64,000 nucleotides of DNA, taken from positions 45,331 through 109,330 of the forward strand of contig NZ_JAHZMP010000008.1 in NCBI RefSeq assembly GCF_020748465.1, given 5' to 3'. The stretch's first letter is position 1; each line of letters begins with the position of its first letter. The translations under genes were made by a program, and so were the position numbers. The notes under the pieces are model-generated. The model worked only from the letters and a program-made list of their open reading frames with translations, was not told the origin of the DNA and did no database searches. This document shows positions 25,667 to 35,579 of the stretch, piece after piece. This DNA comes from Terrisporobacter mayombei (GTDB lineage: Bacteria > Bacillota > Clostridia > Peptostreptococcales > Peptostreptococcaceae).

Positions 25667-27094
25667 TTGAAAGATATTGTAATTATAGGTGCTGGTGTAG
25701 TAGGCTGTTCTATAGCCAGAGAGTTATCTAAATATAATTTAGAGGTGGTAGTAATAGATAAGAATCAAGATATATCAGAAGGAATATCCAAGGCTAATAG
25801 CGGGATTATTCACGGTGGATATAATGAAAAAAAAGAAACATTAAAAGCTAAATTAAATTTAGAGGCAAACAAAATAATAGAATCTTTATCTGAAGAGTTA
25901 GAGTTTTCTTTCAAAAGAAATGGCTCCTTAGTATTAGCTCTCAACGAAGATGAATTTAAAAAATTAGAACAACTAAAATCCAATGGAGAAAAATTAGGAA
26001 TAAATGAATTAGAAATCTTAGTTAAAAATGAGGTTTTAGATTTAGAAGAAAATATAAATGATGATGTAGTAGGAGCTTTACATGTAAAAAATTTTGGTAT
26101 AGTAAGTCCTTATGAAATGACATTAGCATTTGCAGAAAATGCTTGTGAAAATGGCGTAGATTTTTTACTAGGGCATGAAGTAACTGATATAAAAAAAAAT
26201 GAAGATTCTTACACACTTATTATAAAAGATAAAGAATCTATAGAAGCTAAAATAATTATAAATGCAGCGGGCCTATATGGTGCATTTTTAAATAACCTAG
26301 TAAGTGAAACTAAATATGAGATAGAAGGGGTAAAGGGAGAGTATTGTTTACTTGATAAAATAGCAGGTGAGCTTTGTAAAAAAACTTTGTTTCAAGTACC
26401 AAGTGACTTAAGTAAAGGAGTTTTAGTTACTCCAACAGTAGACGGAAATTTATTAATTGGACCAAATGCTACTCAGAGTGAAGTTGAGGATATAAAAACT
26501 ACAAGAAAAGGAATAGATGAAATAATAGAAAAAAGCAAAAAAACCATGGAAAAAATACCTTTTGCTAGAGTTTTAAATACTTTTAGTGGAATAAGACCCA
26601 AAGTTAAAACTAAAGATTTTATTATTGAAGAAGCAAAAGATGCTAAAAACTTTATCAATGTAATAGCAATAGATTCTCCTGGCCTAACTTGTGCTCCAGC
26701 CATATCAAATTATGTAATAGATCTAATAAAAGGTAATATTAAATTAGAACAGAAAACAAACTTTAAACCTCATAGAACAAAAATGATAAGAATGAGTGAT
26801 CTTAGCATAGAAGAGAAAAATAAATTAATAGCTGAAAATCCTGCTTATGGTAAAATGATATGTAAGTGTGAATTTGTTACAGAAGGTGAAATAATAGATT
26901 CTATAAAAAGACCTTTAGGAGCAAGAACTTTAGATGGAGTAAAAAGAAGAACAAGAGCTATGATGGGAGGATGTCAAGGAATTGGCTGTATGATACCGAT
27001 AAGCGATATCTTAAGTAGAGAATTAGATATAGACATAAGCGAGGTTAATAAAGATATTGAAAATTCTTCAGTAGTAGGATTTAAGGAGGACTAA
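25667..27094 (+). CDS. FAD-dependent oxidoreductase, GlpA/L-2-hydroxyglutarate oxidase-like, with C-terminal BFD Fe-S domain
   Basis: 475 residues from TTG 25667 behind AAGGAGGAG. N-terminal FAD motif [12 protein letters not shown] (residues 7-18), N-S-G-I-I-H-G-G-Y near 45 typical of the DAO family, and a C-terminal BFD-like [2Fe-2S] domain with C-K-C-E near 408 and C-Q-G-I-G-C near 447. Clostridial proteins of this layout are annotated as glycerol-3-phosphate dehydrogenase GlpA. The next gene starts 3 bases later and is a matching flavoprotein. No glpK or glpF is in the window, so the substrate is not settled. Confidence 0.85.
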   Translation: MKDIVIIGAGVVGCSIARELSKYNLEVVVIDKNQDISEGISKANSGIIHGGYNEKKETLKAKLNLEANKIIESLSEELEFSFKRNGSLVLALNEDEFKKLEQLKSNGEKLGINELEILVKNEVLDLEENINDDVVGALHVKNFGIVSPYEMTLAFAENACENGVDFLLGHEVTDIKKNEDSYTLIIKDKESIEAKIIINAAGLYGAFLNNLVSETKYEIEGVKGEYCLLDKIAGELCKKTLFQVPSDLSKGVLVTPTVDGNLLIGPNATQSEVEDIKTTRKGIDEIIEKSKKTMEKIPFARVLNTFSGIRPKVKTKDFIIEEAKDAKNFINVIAIDSPGLTCAPAISNYVIDLIKGNIKLEQKTNFKPHRTKMIRMSDLSIEEKNKLIAENPAYGKMICKCEFVTEGEIIDSIKRPLGARTLDGVKRRTRAMMGGCQGIGCMIPISDILSRELDIDISEVNKDIENSSVVGFKED

Positions 27095-27097
27095 TCC

Positions 27098-27994
27098 ATG
27101 GAAGCATATGAGTTAATAATTGTAGGCGGTGGTGCAGCAGGGATGCTTTGTGCCATAGAAGCAAAAAAGTCAGGGATAAAAAGTGTATTATTAATAGAAA
27201 AAGATAATATCCTTGGAGGAGCTTTATGCTTAGGAAATTATAATATAAGTAATGAATTAAAAATCACAGGAAAATTTTACAGAACTTATTTAATAGAAGA
27301 ATATGAAAGATATAACATCGAGACAAAATTAAATACAATGGTATTAAAAATTGAAGAAAATAATGAAGTCTTATGTACAAGTCCAGCTAATGGTATTGAG
27401 AAAATAAAAGGGGAAAAAGTTATATTAGCTAATGGAGCAAAAGAAGGATCTAGAAAAGCTGTGGCCATGGTAGGAAACAGATGTGCAGGTATATATACTG
27501 TAGGAATGGCAAAGAAAATTTTTGCTATGGATAATATGATACCAGGCAGAAAAATCCTTATAGATGGTTGGAATACATTATATATGATTGAAAAGGAACT
27601 AAAAAGAAGTAATATTGAAGTGGTTGGAATTATTTCTGATAAAGAAGAAATAAATACTTATGGATTAACAAAAAATATATACTACAATTATGAAATATTA
27701 AATATAGAAGGAAAAGGTCGTGTAGAAAAAGTACTTTTAAGTAATGATGATGATGAAATTGAAGTAGAATGTGATTCAATATTATTTGCAAAACAACAAC
27801 TTTCTGATGGATTAGTTGCAATGAGAAGTGGAATTAAACTAAATCCAGAAACTACTGGACCAGAAATAAATGATGAATATATGACCTCAAAGGAAAAAGT
27901 ATACGCTTGTGGAAATGGAATTTATATTCATGATTATATTGAAGAAATAGAAATAGAAAGTGTATTGTTAATAGAAGAAATTATTAATAATTGA
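27098..27994 (+). CDS. Short NAD(P)/FAD oxidoreductase, GlpB-like partner
   Basis: 298 residues. FAD motif G-G-G-A-A-G-M-L-C-A-I-E-A near residue 9, the A-N-G-A-K-E-G-S-R block near 111 and a C-terminal Y-A-C-G-N-G segment are present. Usual partners of the upstream protein are about 410-420 residues and are followed by a DUF1667 gene; both the extra length and that gene are absent. The conserved Q-C-I-H block of the long family is replaced by C-L-G-N-Y-N. So it is either a divergent short form or a reduced copy. It ends at a strong terminator. Confidence 0.75.
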   Translation: MEAYELIIVGGGAAGMLCAIEAKKSGIKSVLLIEKDNILGGALCLGNYNISNELKITGKFYRTYLIEEYERYNIETKLNTMVLKIEENNEVLCTSPANGIEKIKGEKVILANGAKEGSRKAVAMVGNRCAGIYTVGMAKKIFAMDNMIPGRKILIDGWNTLYMIEKELKRSNIEVVGIISDKEEINTYGLTKNIYYNYEILNIEGKGRVEKVLLSNDDDEIEVECDSILFAKQQLSDGLVAMRSGIKLNPETTGPEINDEYMTSKEKVYACGNGIYIHDYIEEIEIESVLLIEEIINN

Positions 27995-27995
27995 T

Positions 27996-28040
27996 AAAAA
28001 AGAAATGAAATGTAATTACTTTATATTTCATTTCTTTTTT
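27996..28040 (+). terminator. Terminator after the oxidoreductase pair
   Basis: AAAAAAGAAATGAAA (27996-28010) pairs with TTTCATTTCTTTTTT (28026-28040). Confidence 0.8.
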
Positions 28041-28202
28041 ATATACAGAAGTTATTTTGGCTCTCAATTTATGCAAAATTTATAAATAAAAAAATGTAAA
28101 AATAACAGAATAAAATTAAAAAAATAACAAAGTTTGAAATATGGAAAATTATGCTACTATATATAAGGGACTATTATTGTATAAAAGGAGGATGTATTAT
28201 AA

Positions 28203-29063
28203 ATGTGTTCAATTTTAATTATGGGAGGTAGTGATCTTATTAGTTCATCGCTAGCTAAGTACTTAATTAAAAATAAATATAATGTGGACATAATGATCAA
28301 AGGAATTAGAAAGATTAACTATGACGGCGTAAACAAGCATTTAATTTGTGATAGGAAGAATGTAGATGAAGTAAAAAATATTTTAAAAGATAAGAAGTAT
28401 GACTATGTCTATGATATAAGCATAAAAGATAAAGAAGATGCAAAAATACTTATCGAGAATTTAAACAATGAATCATTAAAAAAATATATAGTAGTATCAT
28501 CTCAGGATAATAATATTAAAGAGGAAGAATTGAAGATAAAGGACTTTATTCAAAACACATCAATTCCTTATATTATAATTAAACCATCTCATATATATGG
28601 TGATAAAAGCAAAATATGCAAAGAAGCATATTTTTTTCATAAAATAGAAAAATCAATTGAAATAGTAATCCCTAAAAACAGTAATTTAAAAGCGCAATTT
28701 ATTTATATAGATGATTTTGTAAAGGTATTATTTAGTTTATTAAAAACTACTTATATTAGAGAAATATATAATGTTACAAACCCTCAAATAATATCATTGG
28801 AAGAATGTATAAAGACATGTAGTGAAATTATAGGAAAAGAAGCTAATATTAAGTATACTGATTCAAATATTGTTGATAAAGAGATAAAACAAATATTTGG
28901 AGGAAATTATTTAGATATAGATAAAATAATACAACATGGATTATATATTCCAAATGTATTATTAAATAATGGAATAGAAATTTTATATAGTTGGTATAAA
29001 CAAACTTACCAAGAAAAGATAAGTATAAAAAATAAAATAGAAAAAGTATTACAAATAGGATAA
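28203..29063 (+). CDS. Divergent extended SDR (NAD-dependent epimerase/dehydratase-like) protein
   Basis: 286 residues. The Rossmann start I-L-I-M-G-G-S-D-L-I-S-S-S replaces the standard G-x-x-G-x-x-G (third glycine lost). I-I-K-P-S-H-I-Y-G-D near 135 and Q-F-I-Y-I-D-D-F-V near 175 match the extended SDR fold. The Y-x-x-x-K catalytic pair is absent or hidden (only I-K-D-F-I near 122), so it may be non-catalytic or act as an atypical reductase. Single-gene unit with AAAGGAGGA. The substrate is unknown. Confidence 0.7.
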   Translation: MCSILIMGGSDLISSSLAKYLIKNKYNVDIMIKGIRKINYDGVNKHLICDRKNVDEVKNILKDKKYDYVYDISIKDKEDAKILIENLNNESLKKYIVVSSQDNNIKEEELKIKDFIQNTSIPYIIIKPSHIYGDKSKICKEAYFFHKIEKSIEIVIPKNSNLKAQFIYIDDFVKVLFSLLKTTYIREIYNVTNPQIISLEECIKTCSEIIGKEANIKYTDSNIVDKEIKQIFGGNYLDIDKIIQHGLYIPNVLLNNGIEILYSWYKQTYQEKISIKNKIEKVLQIG

Positions 29064-29078
29064 AATAAAGAGATTCTT

Positions 29079-29114
29079 AGCCTTTATCATGGAAAAATGG
29101 TAAAGGCTTTTTTG
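29079..29114 (+). terminator. Terminator after the SDR gene
   Basis: AGCCTTTATCAT (29079-29090) pairs with ATGGTAAAGGCT (29097-29108), then a T-run. Confidence 0.8.
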
Positions 29115-29132
29115 TCTAAAAATTAGAAATAT

Positions 29133-29163
29133 TTGTGAAAAAAGTAAAAAAGAATACTATAAT
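29133..29163 (+). promoter_or_regulatory. Promoter of the luxS-metH operon
   Basis: TTGTGA (29133-29138) and a perfect TATAAT (29158-29163) are 19 bases apart. The leader is only about 55 bases, too short for a SAM or T-box riboswitch. Confidence 0.5.
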
Positions 29164-29220
29164 AATATTAATGTTATTTTAGGATAATATATTAACAATT
29201 TGATATAAGGAGTTTGGAAT

Positions 29221-29676
29221 ATGGAAAAAGTAGAAAGTTTTAAGTTAGATCATAATAAAGTAAAAGCACCTTATGTAAGAAAATGTTGTGTTTTAGACGG
29301 AAAAATGGGAGATAAGGTTAGTAAATTTGATTTAAGATTTTTACAACCTAATATAGAAGCTTTTGGAACAGCAGCTATACATGGTTTAGAACATTTATTA
29401 GCTACATATTTGAGAGAAGAATTAGAGGATATAATAGATTTATCACCAATGGGCTGTAGAACAGGTTTCTATTTAATAATGTGGGGTGATATAGAACCTA
29501 GCTTAGTTAAATCAGGACTAGAAAGAGCTTTACAAAAGGTAATAGACTCTAAGGAGATGGTAGCAGCTTCTGCAGTAGAATGTGGAAATTATAGAGACTT
29601 ATCTTTATTCGGAACACAAGAATATGCAAAAAAAGCATTAAAAGAAGGGTTCTCTTTGAGCATTTATGGAAAATAA
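29221..29676 (+). CDS. luxS: S-ribosylhomocysteine lyase (autoinducer-2 synthase)
   Basis: 151 residues, typical LuxS size. Metal ligands H54 and H58 sit in H-G-L-E-H with catalytic E57. C79 in M-G-C-R-T-G-F-Y is the catalytic cysteine and C121 in V-E-C-G-N-Y-R-D the third metal ligand. It splits S-ribosylhomocysteine into homocysteine and the AI-2 precursor. The next two genes turn homocysteine into methionine, so the operon is an activated-methyl recycling unit; AI-2 signalling may be secondary. Confidence 0.97.
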   Translation: MEKVESFKLDHNKVKAPYVRKCCVLDGKMGDKVSKFDLRFLQPNIEAFGTAAIHGLEHLLATYLREELEDIIDLSPMGCRTGFYLIMWGDIEPSLVKSGLERALQKVIDSKEMVAASAVECGNYRDLSLFGTQEYAKKALKEGFSLSIYGK

Positions 29677-29677
29677 T

Positions 29678-30385
29678 ATGATAGATAATATTAAAAACTT
29701 AATTGAAATAGATGAGAGAGAAGTTTTAAGATATTTACAATATAAGGATCAAGATATAGGGGATAGTTTATCAGATGAAATTAAACAATGTATTAATAAA
29801 ACAAGAGAGATTATAAATCCAAGATTTATATTTAGAAAATATAAAATAAAAAAGTTGAAATTATCTGAAGAAAAGAGCAAAGTTTATTTAGAAGGTTCTA
29901 ATCTAACTTTACAAAGTGATGACGTATATAATTTATTATTAGAATGTGATGAATGTATATTAATGAGTGCTACTTTAGGATTAGAGATAGAAAGAGAGAT
30001 TAGAAAATTAACTTATACAGACCTAACAAAGGGGATAATTATAGATGCTTGTGCCACAACAGCTATAGAGGAAGTTTGTGACATAGTGCAAGATGATATA
30101 TCAAAAAAATCATTAAAAGAAGATAAATATATAACTTATAGATATAGTCCTGGATATGGAGATTTAGCCATAGAAAAAAATGTTGATATTAATAATTTAT
30201 TAAATAGCCAAAAAGAAATAGGATTAACTGTGACAAATAGTGGAATAATGATTCCAAGAAAATCCGTAGTAGCTTTAATTGGGATTTCTCACAAAGGAAT
30301 TACTAATACTAAAAAATCTTGTGAGAATTGTAGTAATAGACATAATTGTGATTATAAAAAGGAGACCAATGGTTGTGAAAATTAA
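29678..30385 (+). CDS. Stand-alone methionine synthase reactivation-domain protein
   Basis: 235 residues from ATG 29678, two bases after the luxS stop. The region T-Y-R-Y-S-P-G-Y-G-D near 150 matches the AdoMet-binding R-x-x-P-G-Y motif of the MetH activation domain. The N-terminal part (~1-95) is helical and the end has a cysteine cluster (C-E-N-C ... C-D). In E. coli this domain is the C-terminus of MetH; here MetH lacks it and this gene sits immediately upstream, overlapping metH by 17 bases. Its job should be reductive remethylation of inactive cobalamin. Confidence 0.87.
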   Translation: MIDNIKNLIEIDEREVLRYLQYKDQDIGDSLSDEIKQCINKTREIINPRFIFRKYKIKKLKLSEEKSKVYLEGSNLTLQSDDVYNLLLECDECILMSATLGLEIEREIRKLTYTDLTKGIIIDACATTAIEEVCDIVQDDISKKSLKEDKYITYRYSPGYGDLAIEKNVDINNLLNSQKEIGLTVTNSGIMIPRKSVVALIGISHKGITNTKKSCENCSNRHNCDYKKETNGCEN

Positions 30386-32768
30386 AGAATATTCAAAAGA
30401 TAACTTACTAATATTTGATGGTGCAATGGGGACAATGCTTCAAAGAGAAGGCCTTCCTATTGGAGATAATCCAGAAATATTTGGACTGAAAAATCCTGAT
30501 AAACTATTAAAGATACATAAAAAGTATTTAGAAGCGGGTTGTAATGTATTAACTACAAATACATTTGGATGTAATGAATTAAAAGTTACTAAATTAGGAT
30601 ACACAGTAGAAAAAATAATTAATGATGCCATTACAATAGCAAGACAAGCCATAAATGAAAGCGATAAAAGCAAACCTAGATTTGTTGCGTTAGATATTGG
30701 GCCAATAGGAGAAATGTTAGAACCTATGGGAACTTTATCTTTTGATAGAGCTTATGAAATATTTAAAAGACAAGCTGTACAAGGCGAAAAAAGTGGTGCA
30801 GATTTAATTATAATAGAAACAATGATGGACCTTTATGAGGCAAAAGTTGCAGTGCTTGCTGCAAAAGAGAATACAAATTTACCTGTTATATGTACTATGA
30901 CATTTGATGAAAATGGAAGAAGTTTCACAGGATGCTTACCTGAGGCTATGGTTGCCACTATAGAGGGGTTAGGAGTAGATGCACTTGGAGTAAATTGCTC
31001 TCTTGGACCTAAACAGCTTCTACCAATAGTAAAAATAATTACAGAGTTAGCAAATGTTCCTGTGATAGTTCAGGCTAATGCAGGTTTACCTGTAATTGAA
31101 AATAACCAAACTGTATATAAAATGACTGCAAAAGAATTTTTCCAAGGAGTAAAAAAATTTGTTGATTTAGGAGTATCTATTATAGGTGGGTGCTGTGGAA
31201 CTAATGAAACTTTTATTAAGGAAATTTGTGATAATATAGATAAGTTACAAAAGAAAGAACCAAAAAGAAAAGAATCAACTATTGTTTGTTCTGCTGCAAA
31301 ATATGTAGATATACAAGGGCCAGCCATAGTAGGAGAAAGGCTAAACCCAACAGGAAGACAGCCCTTAATAGATGCATACACTAGTGGAAATAATGATTAT
31401 GTAATAAATTTAGCCCTAGAGCAAAGCAAAGAAGGATCAGAAATTCTAAATGTTAATGTTGGAGTACCAGAATTAGATGAAGAAAAAGCCATGAAAAGAG
31501 TAATAAAAGGTATACAGGAAGTCGTAGATATTCCTTTACAGATTGATTCTTCTAATATAGAGGCTTTAGAGGCAGGCCTTAGATATTACAATGGAAGAAC
31601 AATAGTAAACTCTGTTAATGGTAAAGAAAAGTCCCTAGAAGCTATATTACCTCTTGTGAAAAAATATGGAGCATGTGTAGTAGGATTAACTTTAGACAAA
31701 GATGGAATTCCAAGTACGGCCGAAGGTAGATTTAATGTGGCTAAAAAAATAGTTGAGAGAGCAGAGCAATATGGAATAAAAAGAAAAGATATTTTCATAG
31801 ATTGTCTATCCCTTACTGTATCTGCTCAACAAGATGAAGCAATGGAAACCATTAAAGCAATAAAGATGGTAAAAGAGAAGTTAGGCTGCAAAACAATATT
31901 AGGTGTTTCAAATATATCTTTTGGTATACCTAATAGACAAGGATTAAATAATACTTATTTAAACCTAGCATTAGGTTCAGGTTTAGATTTACCTATAATA
32001 AATACAGAAGACAGAGTAATGGTGGAATCTGTATATGCTTATAAAGTAATAAGCGATATGGATAAAGGTTGTTTGCAATATATTGAAAAATTTAGAGATG
32101 TTTCTAAAGAGAGTAAACAAAAAGAAAGTAAAAAACATGATAATTTAACTTTAGAAGATGCTATAGAAAGAGGTTTAAAAGAAGAAGCAAAAGATTTGAC
32201 TCTAAAAATTTTAGACTCAAAAGATGAACATTATGTTTTAGACCAAGTGTTAATTCCAGCATTAGATATTGTAGGAGCTAAGTATGATAAAGGAGAGTTA
32301 TTTTTACCACAGATGATACAATCAGCAGAAACGGTAAAAGTTGCTTTAAATATTATAAAAGAGAGATTAAGCAAAAGTAATAATACATCTTCAAAAGGAA
32401 AAATAATAGTTGCCACTGTTCAAGGAGATATTCATGACATAGGAAAAAATATAGTTAAAATAATGCTTGAGAACTATGGATATGAAGTTATTGACTTAGG
32501 AAAAGATGTTCTTATAGAAGAGGTTGTAAAAAGAGCTAAAGAGGAAAATATTGAACTTATAGGACTTAGTGCTTTAATGACTACTACTGTAGAAAATATG
32601 AAAAAAACAATATCAGCATTAAGAGAAAATCAAATTAATGCAAAAGTATTCGTAGGTGGTGCAGTAGTTACTGAAGAATATGCACAAAAGATAAATGCAG
32701 ATTATTATTCTAAAGATGCAAAATCTGCAGTAGAGATTGCTAAAATAAATTTTAACAACAAAATATAA
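30369..32768 (+). CDS. metH: Cobalamin-dependent methionine synthase without reactivation domain
   Basis: 799 residues from ATG 30369 (AAGGAG just upstream); a GTG at 30375 is an alternative. Domains in order: homocysteine-binding (~1-300, zinc cysteines in V-N-C-S and G-G-C-C-G-T), pterin/methyl-folate binding (~325-590, with G-E-R-L-N-P-T-G), the helical cap (~600-680), and the B12-binding Rossmann domain (~680-799) with the cobalt-ligand histidine in G-D-I-H-D-I-G. The C-terminal AdoMet activation domain is absent, supplied by the preceding gene. It transfers a methyl from methyl-tetrahydrofolate to homocysteine produced by LuxS. Confidence 0.95.
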   Translation: MVVKIKEYSKDNLLIFDGAMGTMLQREGLPIGDNPEIFGLKNPDKLLKIHKKYLEAGCNVLTTNTFGCNELKVTKLGYTVEKIINDAITIARQAINESDKSKPRFVALDIGPIGEMLEPMGTLSFDRAYEIFKRQAVQGEKSGADLIIIETMMDLYEAKVAVLAAKENTNLPVICTMTFDENGRSFTGCLPEAMVATIEGLGVDALGVNCSLGPKQLLPIVKIITELANVPVIVQANAGLPVIENNQTVYKMTAKEFFQGVKKFVDLGVSIIGGCCGTNETFIKEICDNIDKLQKKEPKRKESTIVCSAAKYVDIQGPAIVGERLNPTGRQPLIDAYTSGNNDYVINLALEQSKEGSEILNVNVGVPELDEEKAMKRVIKGIQEVVDIPLQIDSSNIEALEAGLRYYNGRTIVNSVNGKEKSLEAILPLVKKYGACVVGLTLDKDGIPSTAEGRFNVAKKIVERAEQYGIKRKDIFIDCLSLTVSAQQDEAMETIKAIKMVKEKLGCKTILGVSNISFGIPNRQGLNNTYLNLALGSGLDLPIINTEDRVMVESVYAYKVISDMDKGCLQYIEKFRDVSKESKQKESKKHDNLTLEDAIERGLKEEAKDLTLKILDSKDEHYVLDQVLIPALDIVGAKYDKGELFLPQMIQSAETVKVALNIIKERLSKSNNTSSKGKIIVATVQGDIHDIGKNIVKIMLENYGYEVIDLGKDVLIEEVVKRAKEENIELIGLSALMTTTVENMKKTISALRENQINAKVFVGGAVVTEEYAQKINADYYSKDAKSAVEIAKINFNNKI

Positions 32769-32929
32769 TTGAAAAAAAATATGATAATATGTTAAAATAT
32801 AAATGTAGTTTATAATTTTATATACTTAAAATAAGAAAAATATATATTATAAATTGTGTTAATATGTTAATATTAAATAATAATTAATCTGTATTAGATT
32901 AAACAAAATTAGAAATTTCTCGTCAACAT

Positions 32930-32958
32930 AAAAAGAGGCTATTTTATAGCCTCTTTTT
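32930..32958. terminator. Bidirectional terminator between metH and the M29 aminopeptidase
   Basis: AAAAAGAGGCTA (32930-32941) pairs perfectly with TAGCCTCTTTTT (32947-32958). The ~160 bases between metH and this hairpin hold nothing recognisable. Confidence 0.8.
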
Positions 32959-32994
32959 GTTTTGAGCAAATTTTAAAGAATAATTTGATTATAA

Positions 32995-34224
32995 TTAAAA
33001 TGCCCAATTCCCGTTTTTGAAAATTTGTATAGTTTGACCATCATGAGTTTCTCCAACTATATCTAAGTCAGCAGAACCAATCATAAAATCAACATGAGTT
33101 AAACTATCATTTATACCATATTTGTCGTACTCTTCTTTTGGTAAATCAGCACCACCTTTTATACAAGTAGCATAAGCTGAACCAAGAGCTAAGTGACAAG
33201 ATGCATTTTCATCATATAATGTGTTGTAAAACACTACGTTAGTATCTGATATAGGTGATGAATAAGGAACTAAAGCAACTTCACCTAGATAGTGAGAACC
33301 TTCGTCTGTCGCAATAAGATTTTTTAATGTTTCCTCTCCTTTAGCAGCAGAGCACTCTATAATCTTTCCATCTTTAAGTGTTAAAGAAAAATCATCTATA
33401 ACATTTCCACCATAAACTAAAGGTTTAGAACTATGTACAACACCGTTAACTTCATATTTATGAGGAAGGGTGAAAATTTCCTCTGTTGGCATATTTGGAT
33501 TAAAGTTAACACCAGTAGGATCTACAGAAGCTCCACTTTCCCAAGTATGGTTTTCTGGTAAACAAATAGTTAAATCTGTTTTAGCTGATTTATATTTTAA
33601 CGTTTTAAAATTTTTTTCATTTAAAAAATCAGTTTTTTCTTTTAAGTTTTTATTATGATCATGCCAAGCAGCAATAGGATCTTCATTATCTACTCTTGTG
33701 CATTTGAATATTAAATCCCAAAGTTTATCTACAGCTTCCTGCTCAGATATGTCTGGGAAGATTTTATGAGCCCAAGCTTTAGTTGGAACAGAAACTATAC
33801 TCCACTTACACTTGTCAGTTAATGTATAAGATCTCCATTCTTTTAATGCTATTCCAGAGGCCTTTTGATAGTTTGCTATTTTTTCAGGATCTACATCTTT
33901 AAGCAGATCAGGATTTGCAGCATGAATACTTAAAAAAGCTCCTCCTTCTTTAGCTATATCAACGTATTGATCTGATACCCATCTAGGAAACTCATTGAAT
34001 ACCTCATCTGGTGCATATAAGTATCTTGATAAAGAACATTCTTCATCTGACCACTCAACAAATACATTTTTTGCACCATTTTTATAAGCACATTTTACAG
34101 CAAGTCTCACAAAGTCTGCACACTCAATTGGAGTTCTAATAAGTAGAGTTTGGTTTGGTTGAATGTTTACACCAACTTTAATTGCTAATTCAGCGTATTT
34201 TTCTAAATTTGTATTAAAATCCAT
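32995..34224 (-). CDS. Aminopeptidase, M29 family (AmpS/PepS type)
   Basis: 409 residues from the ATG at 34224, which has GGAGGA upstream; the frame extends further but without support. Family blocks seen are Y-A-E-L-A-I-K-V-G-V-N near residue 8, S-L-S-R-Y near 67, the metal-site region E-G-S-H-Y-L-G-E-V-A near 312-321, F-Y-N-T-L-Y-D-E-N-A-S-C-H near 336-348 and H-V-D-F-M-I-G near 378-384. It is a cobalt/zinc exopeptidase removing N-terminal residues from peptides in the cytosol. Single-gene unit. Confidence 0.93.
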   Translation of the reverse strand: MDFNTNLEKYAELAIKVGVNIQPNQTLLIRTPIECADFVRLAVKCAYKNGAKNVFVEWSDEECSLSRYLYAPDEVFNEFPRWVSDQYVDIAKEGGAFLSIHAANPDLLKDVDPEKIANYQKASGIALKEWRSYTLTDKCKWSIVSVPTKAWAHKIFPDISEQEAVDKLWDLIFKCTRVDNEDPIAAWHDHNKNLKEKTDFLNEKNFKTLKYKSAKTDLTICLPENHTWESGASVDPTGVNFNPNMPTEEIFTLPHKYEVNGVVHSSKPLVYGGNVIDDFSLTLKDGKIIECSAAKGEETLKNLIATDEGSHYLGEVALVPYSSPISDTNVVFYNTLYDENASCHLALGSAYATCIKGGADLPKEEYDKYGINDSLTHVDFMIGSADLDIVGETHDGQTIQIFKNGNWAF

Positions 34225-34498
34225 TTTAATCCTCCAAATATAAAATATAGTAATAATCATATTATAGCATTATATTATAGTTTTAATCATATTAATAATA
34301 ATCATGCAAAAACTTATTATTATTGAGGTTTTATAAAATAAATATTAAAAAATTGTACAAAAATCAAAATATTATATTTTAAAAATAGTATAAAAATCTT
34401 ATAATAAAGTAGTGATAATAAATTAAGAAATAGATAACATCTAAATTAAATATATTTGTGATAGAGGATGGGAATACATTTCAGTTAGGAGGTTATAG

Positions 34499-35359
34499 AT
34501 GGAGTTATATGATGCTGTTTTTTATAGAAAAACCGTAAAAAGCTATTCAAGCAAAACAATAAAAAAACCACTATTAGAAGAAATAAAAAAATTATGTGGA
34601 AATATAACTTATCTAAATAACGATTTAAATATTAAAGCCCATTTAATTGAGAGAGGACACTTAATACATTTTTTAATAGGTAAAGAATCAGGGGTAAAGG
34701 CTCCTCATTATATACTTATAACTTCGAACAAAGGTGAAGATTATCTACAAAATGTAGGTTTTGCCATGGAAAAGTTGATTTTAGAATTAACTTGTTTAGG
34801 AGTGGGGACTAGTTGGCTAAAATGCCAATTAAAAAGAGAAGATGTAAAAGAATTTGTACAATTAGATGAATTAGATAGTGAGTATGATGAAGATGAAGAC
34901 ATGGTTATAGATGAAAATGAAGTCGAATATCCAGTTTCCTTATTAGCTATAGGCTATCCCGATGAATATGAAAGTTTATTTAGAAAAAGTAAAAAAAGTT
35001 ATGATAGGAAAAAAATAAAAGAAATTTGTAAAGAATTTGATCCGAAATGGAAAGAGGTATTAGAGGGGGTAAGAGTATCACCTTCTATCATGAATAAGCA
35101 ACCTTGGGAATTTAAGACAAAAGATGACGGATTTGACCTATACGAATGTACTCAAAAACAAAAGCTAAATATTGATGATGAAAATAAAATCAGTATGGGG
35201 ATTGCGTTAAGACATTTTGATATATGTTGCAAAGAAAGACATTTAGAAGTAGAATACCTTAAAAAAAGTATAAAAGACAGAAGAAAAAGAGAATATTTTA
35301 TAAGTATTATAGATAAAAATCAAGAACGAAATTTAAATTCTTCTCCAAAGAACAGTTGA
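34499..35359 (+). CDS. Nitroreductase family protein (TM1586-like)
   Basis: 286 residues. The start Y-D-A-V-F-Y-R-K-T-V-K-S-Y and the central F-A-M-E-K-L-I-L-E-L-T-C-L-G-V-G-T-S-W-L block match the putative TM nitroreductase group, where two half-domains (~1-160 and ~165-275) form one FMN-binding fold; S-P-S-I-M-N-K-Q-P-W near 197 is the second-domain FMN motif. A very acidic insert (~122-137) is seen. The electron acceptor in vivo is unknown. AGGAGG precedes the start. About 270 bases upstream hold no further gene. Confidence 0.82.
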   Translation: MELYDAVFYRKTVKSYSSKTIKKPLLEEIKKLCGNITYLNNDLNIKAHLIERGHLIHFLIGKESGVKAPHYILITSNKGEDYLQNVGFAMEKLILELTCLGVGTSWLKCQLKREDVKEFVQLDELDSEYDEDEDMVIDENEVEYPVSLLAIGYPDEYESLFRKSKKSYDRKKIKEICKEFDPKWKEVLEGVRVSPSIMNKQPWEFKTKDDGFDLYECTQKQKLNIDDENKISMGIALRHFDICCKERHLEVEYLKKSIKDRRKREYFISIIDKNQERNLNSSPKNS

Positions 35360-35427
35360 CACAAAATAGAATAAATGTAATAATTATATAAACTTAACAT
35401 TAATAAAAAGAAAATAATTTGTATCAA

Positions 35428-35442
35428 AGTCCAGAGAGGCTT
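35428..35442 (+). promoter_or_regulatory. PyrR-binding box 1 in the pyr leader
   Basis: AGTCCAGAGAGGCTT matches the known PyrR RNA-binding loop consensus (A-R-U-C-C-N-G-N-G-A-G-G-Y-U). It lies upstream of an AT-rich hairpin (TTTATT with AATAAA, ~35455-35475). Confidence 0.85.
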
Positions 35443-35511
35443 GTACAGTTATTTGATTTATTTATTAAATAAATTTTAGTAAAACAAAAATAGAATAAAG
35501 TCTTTTAAAAT

Positions 35512-35526
35512 AGTCCAGAGAGGCTG
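35512..35526 (+). promoter_or_regulatory. PyrR-binding box 2 in the pyr leader
   Basis: A second copy, AGTCCAGAGAGGCTG, lies 84 bases after the first and about 55 bases before the attenuator hairpin. When UMP is high, PyrR should bind here, free the terminator and stop transcription. Confidence 0.9.
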
Positions 35527-35579
35527 ATAAAGATAACACATAACTAATACTAATTATATTGTTTAGATTATGCATACAG

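Noticed and set aside
29064..29220. Search for a SAM or B12 riboswitch before luxS-metH
   Set aside because: The leader after the predicted promoter is only about 55 bases and holds no such structure.
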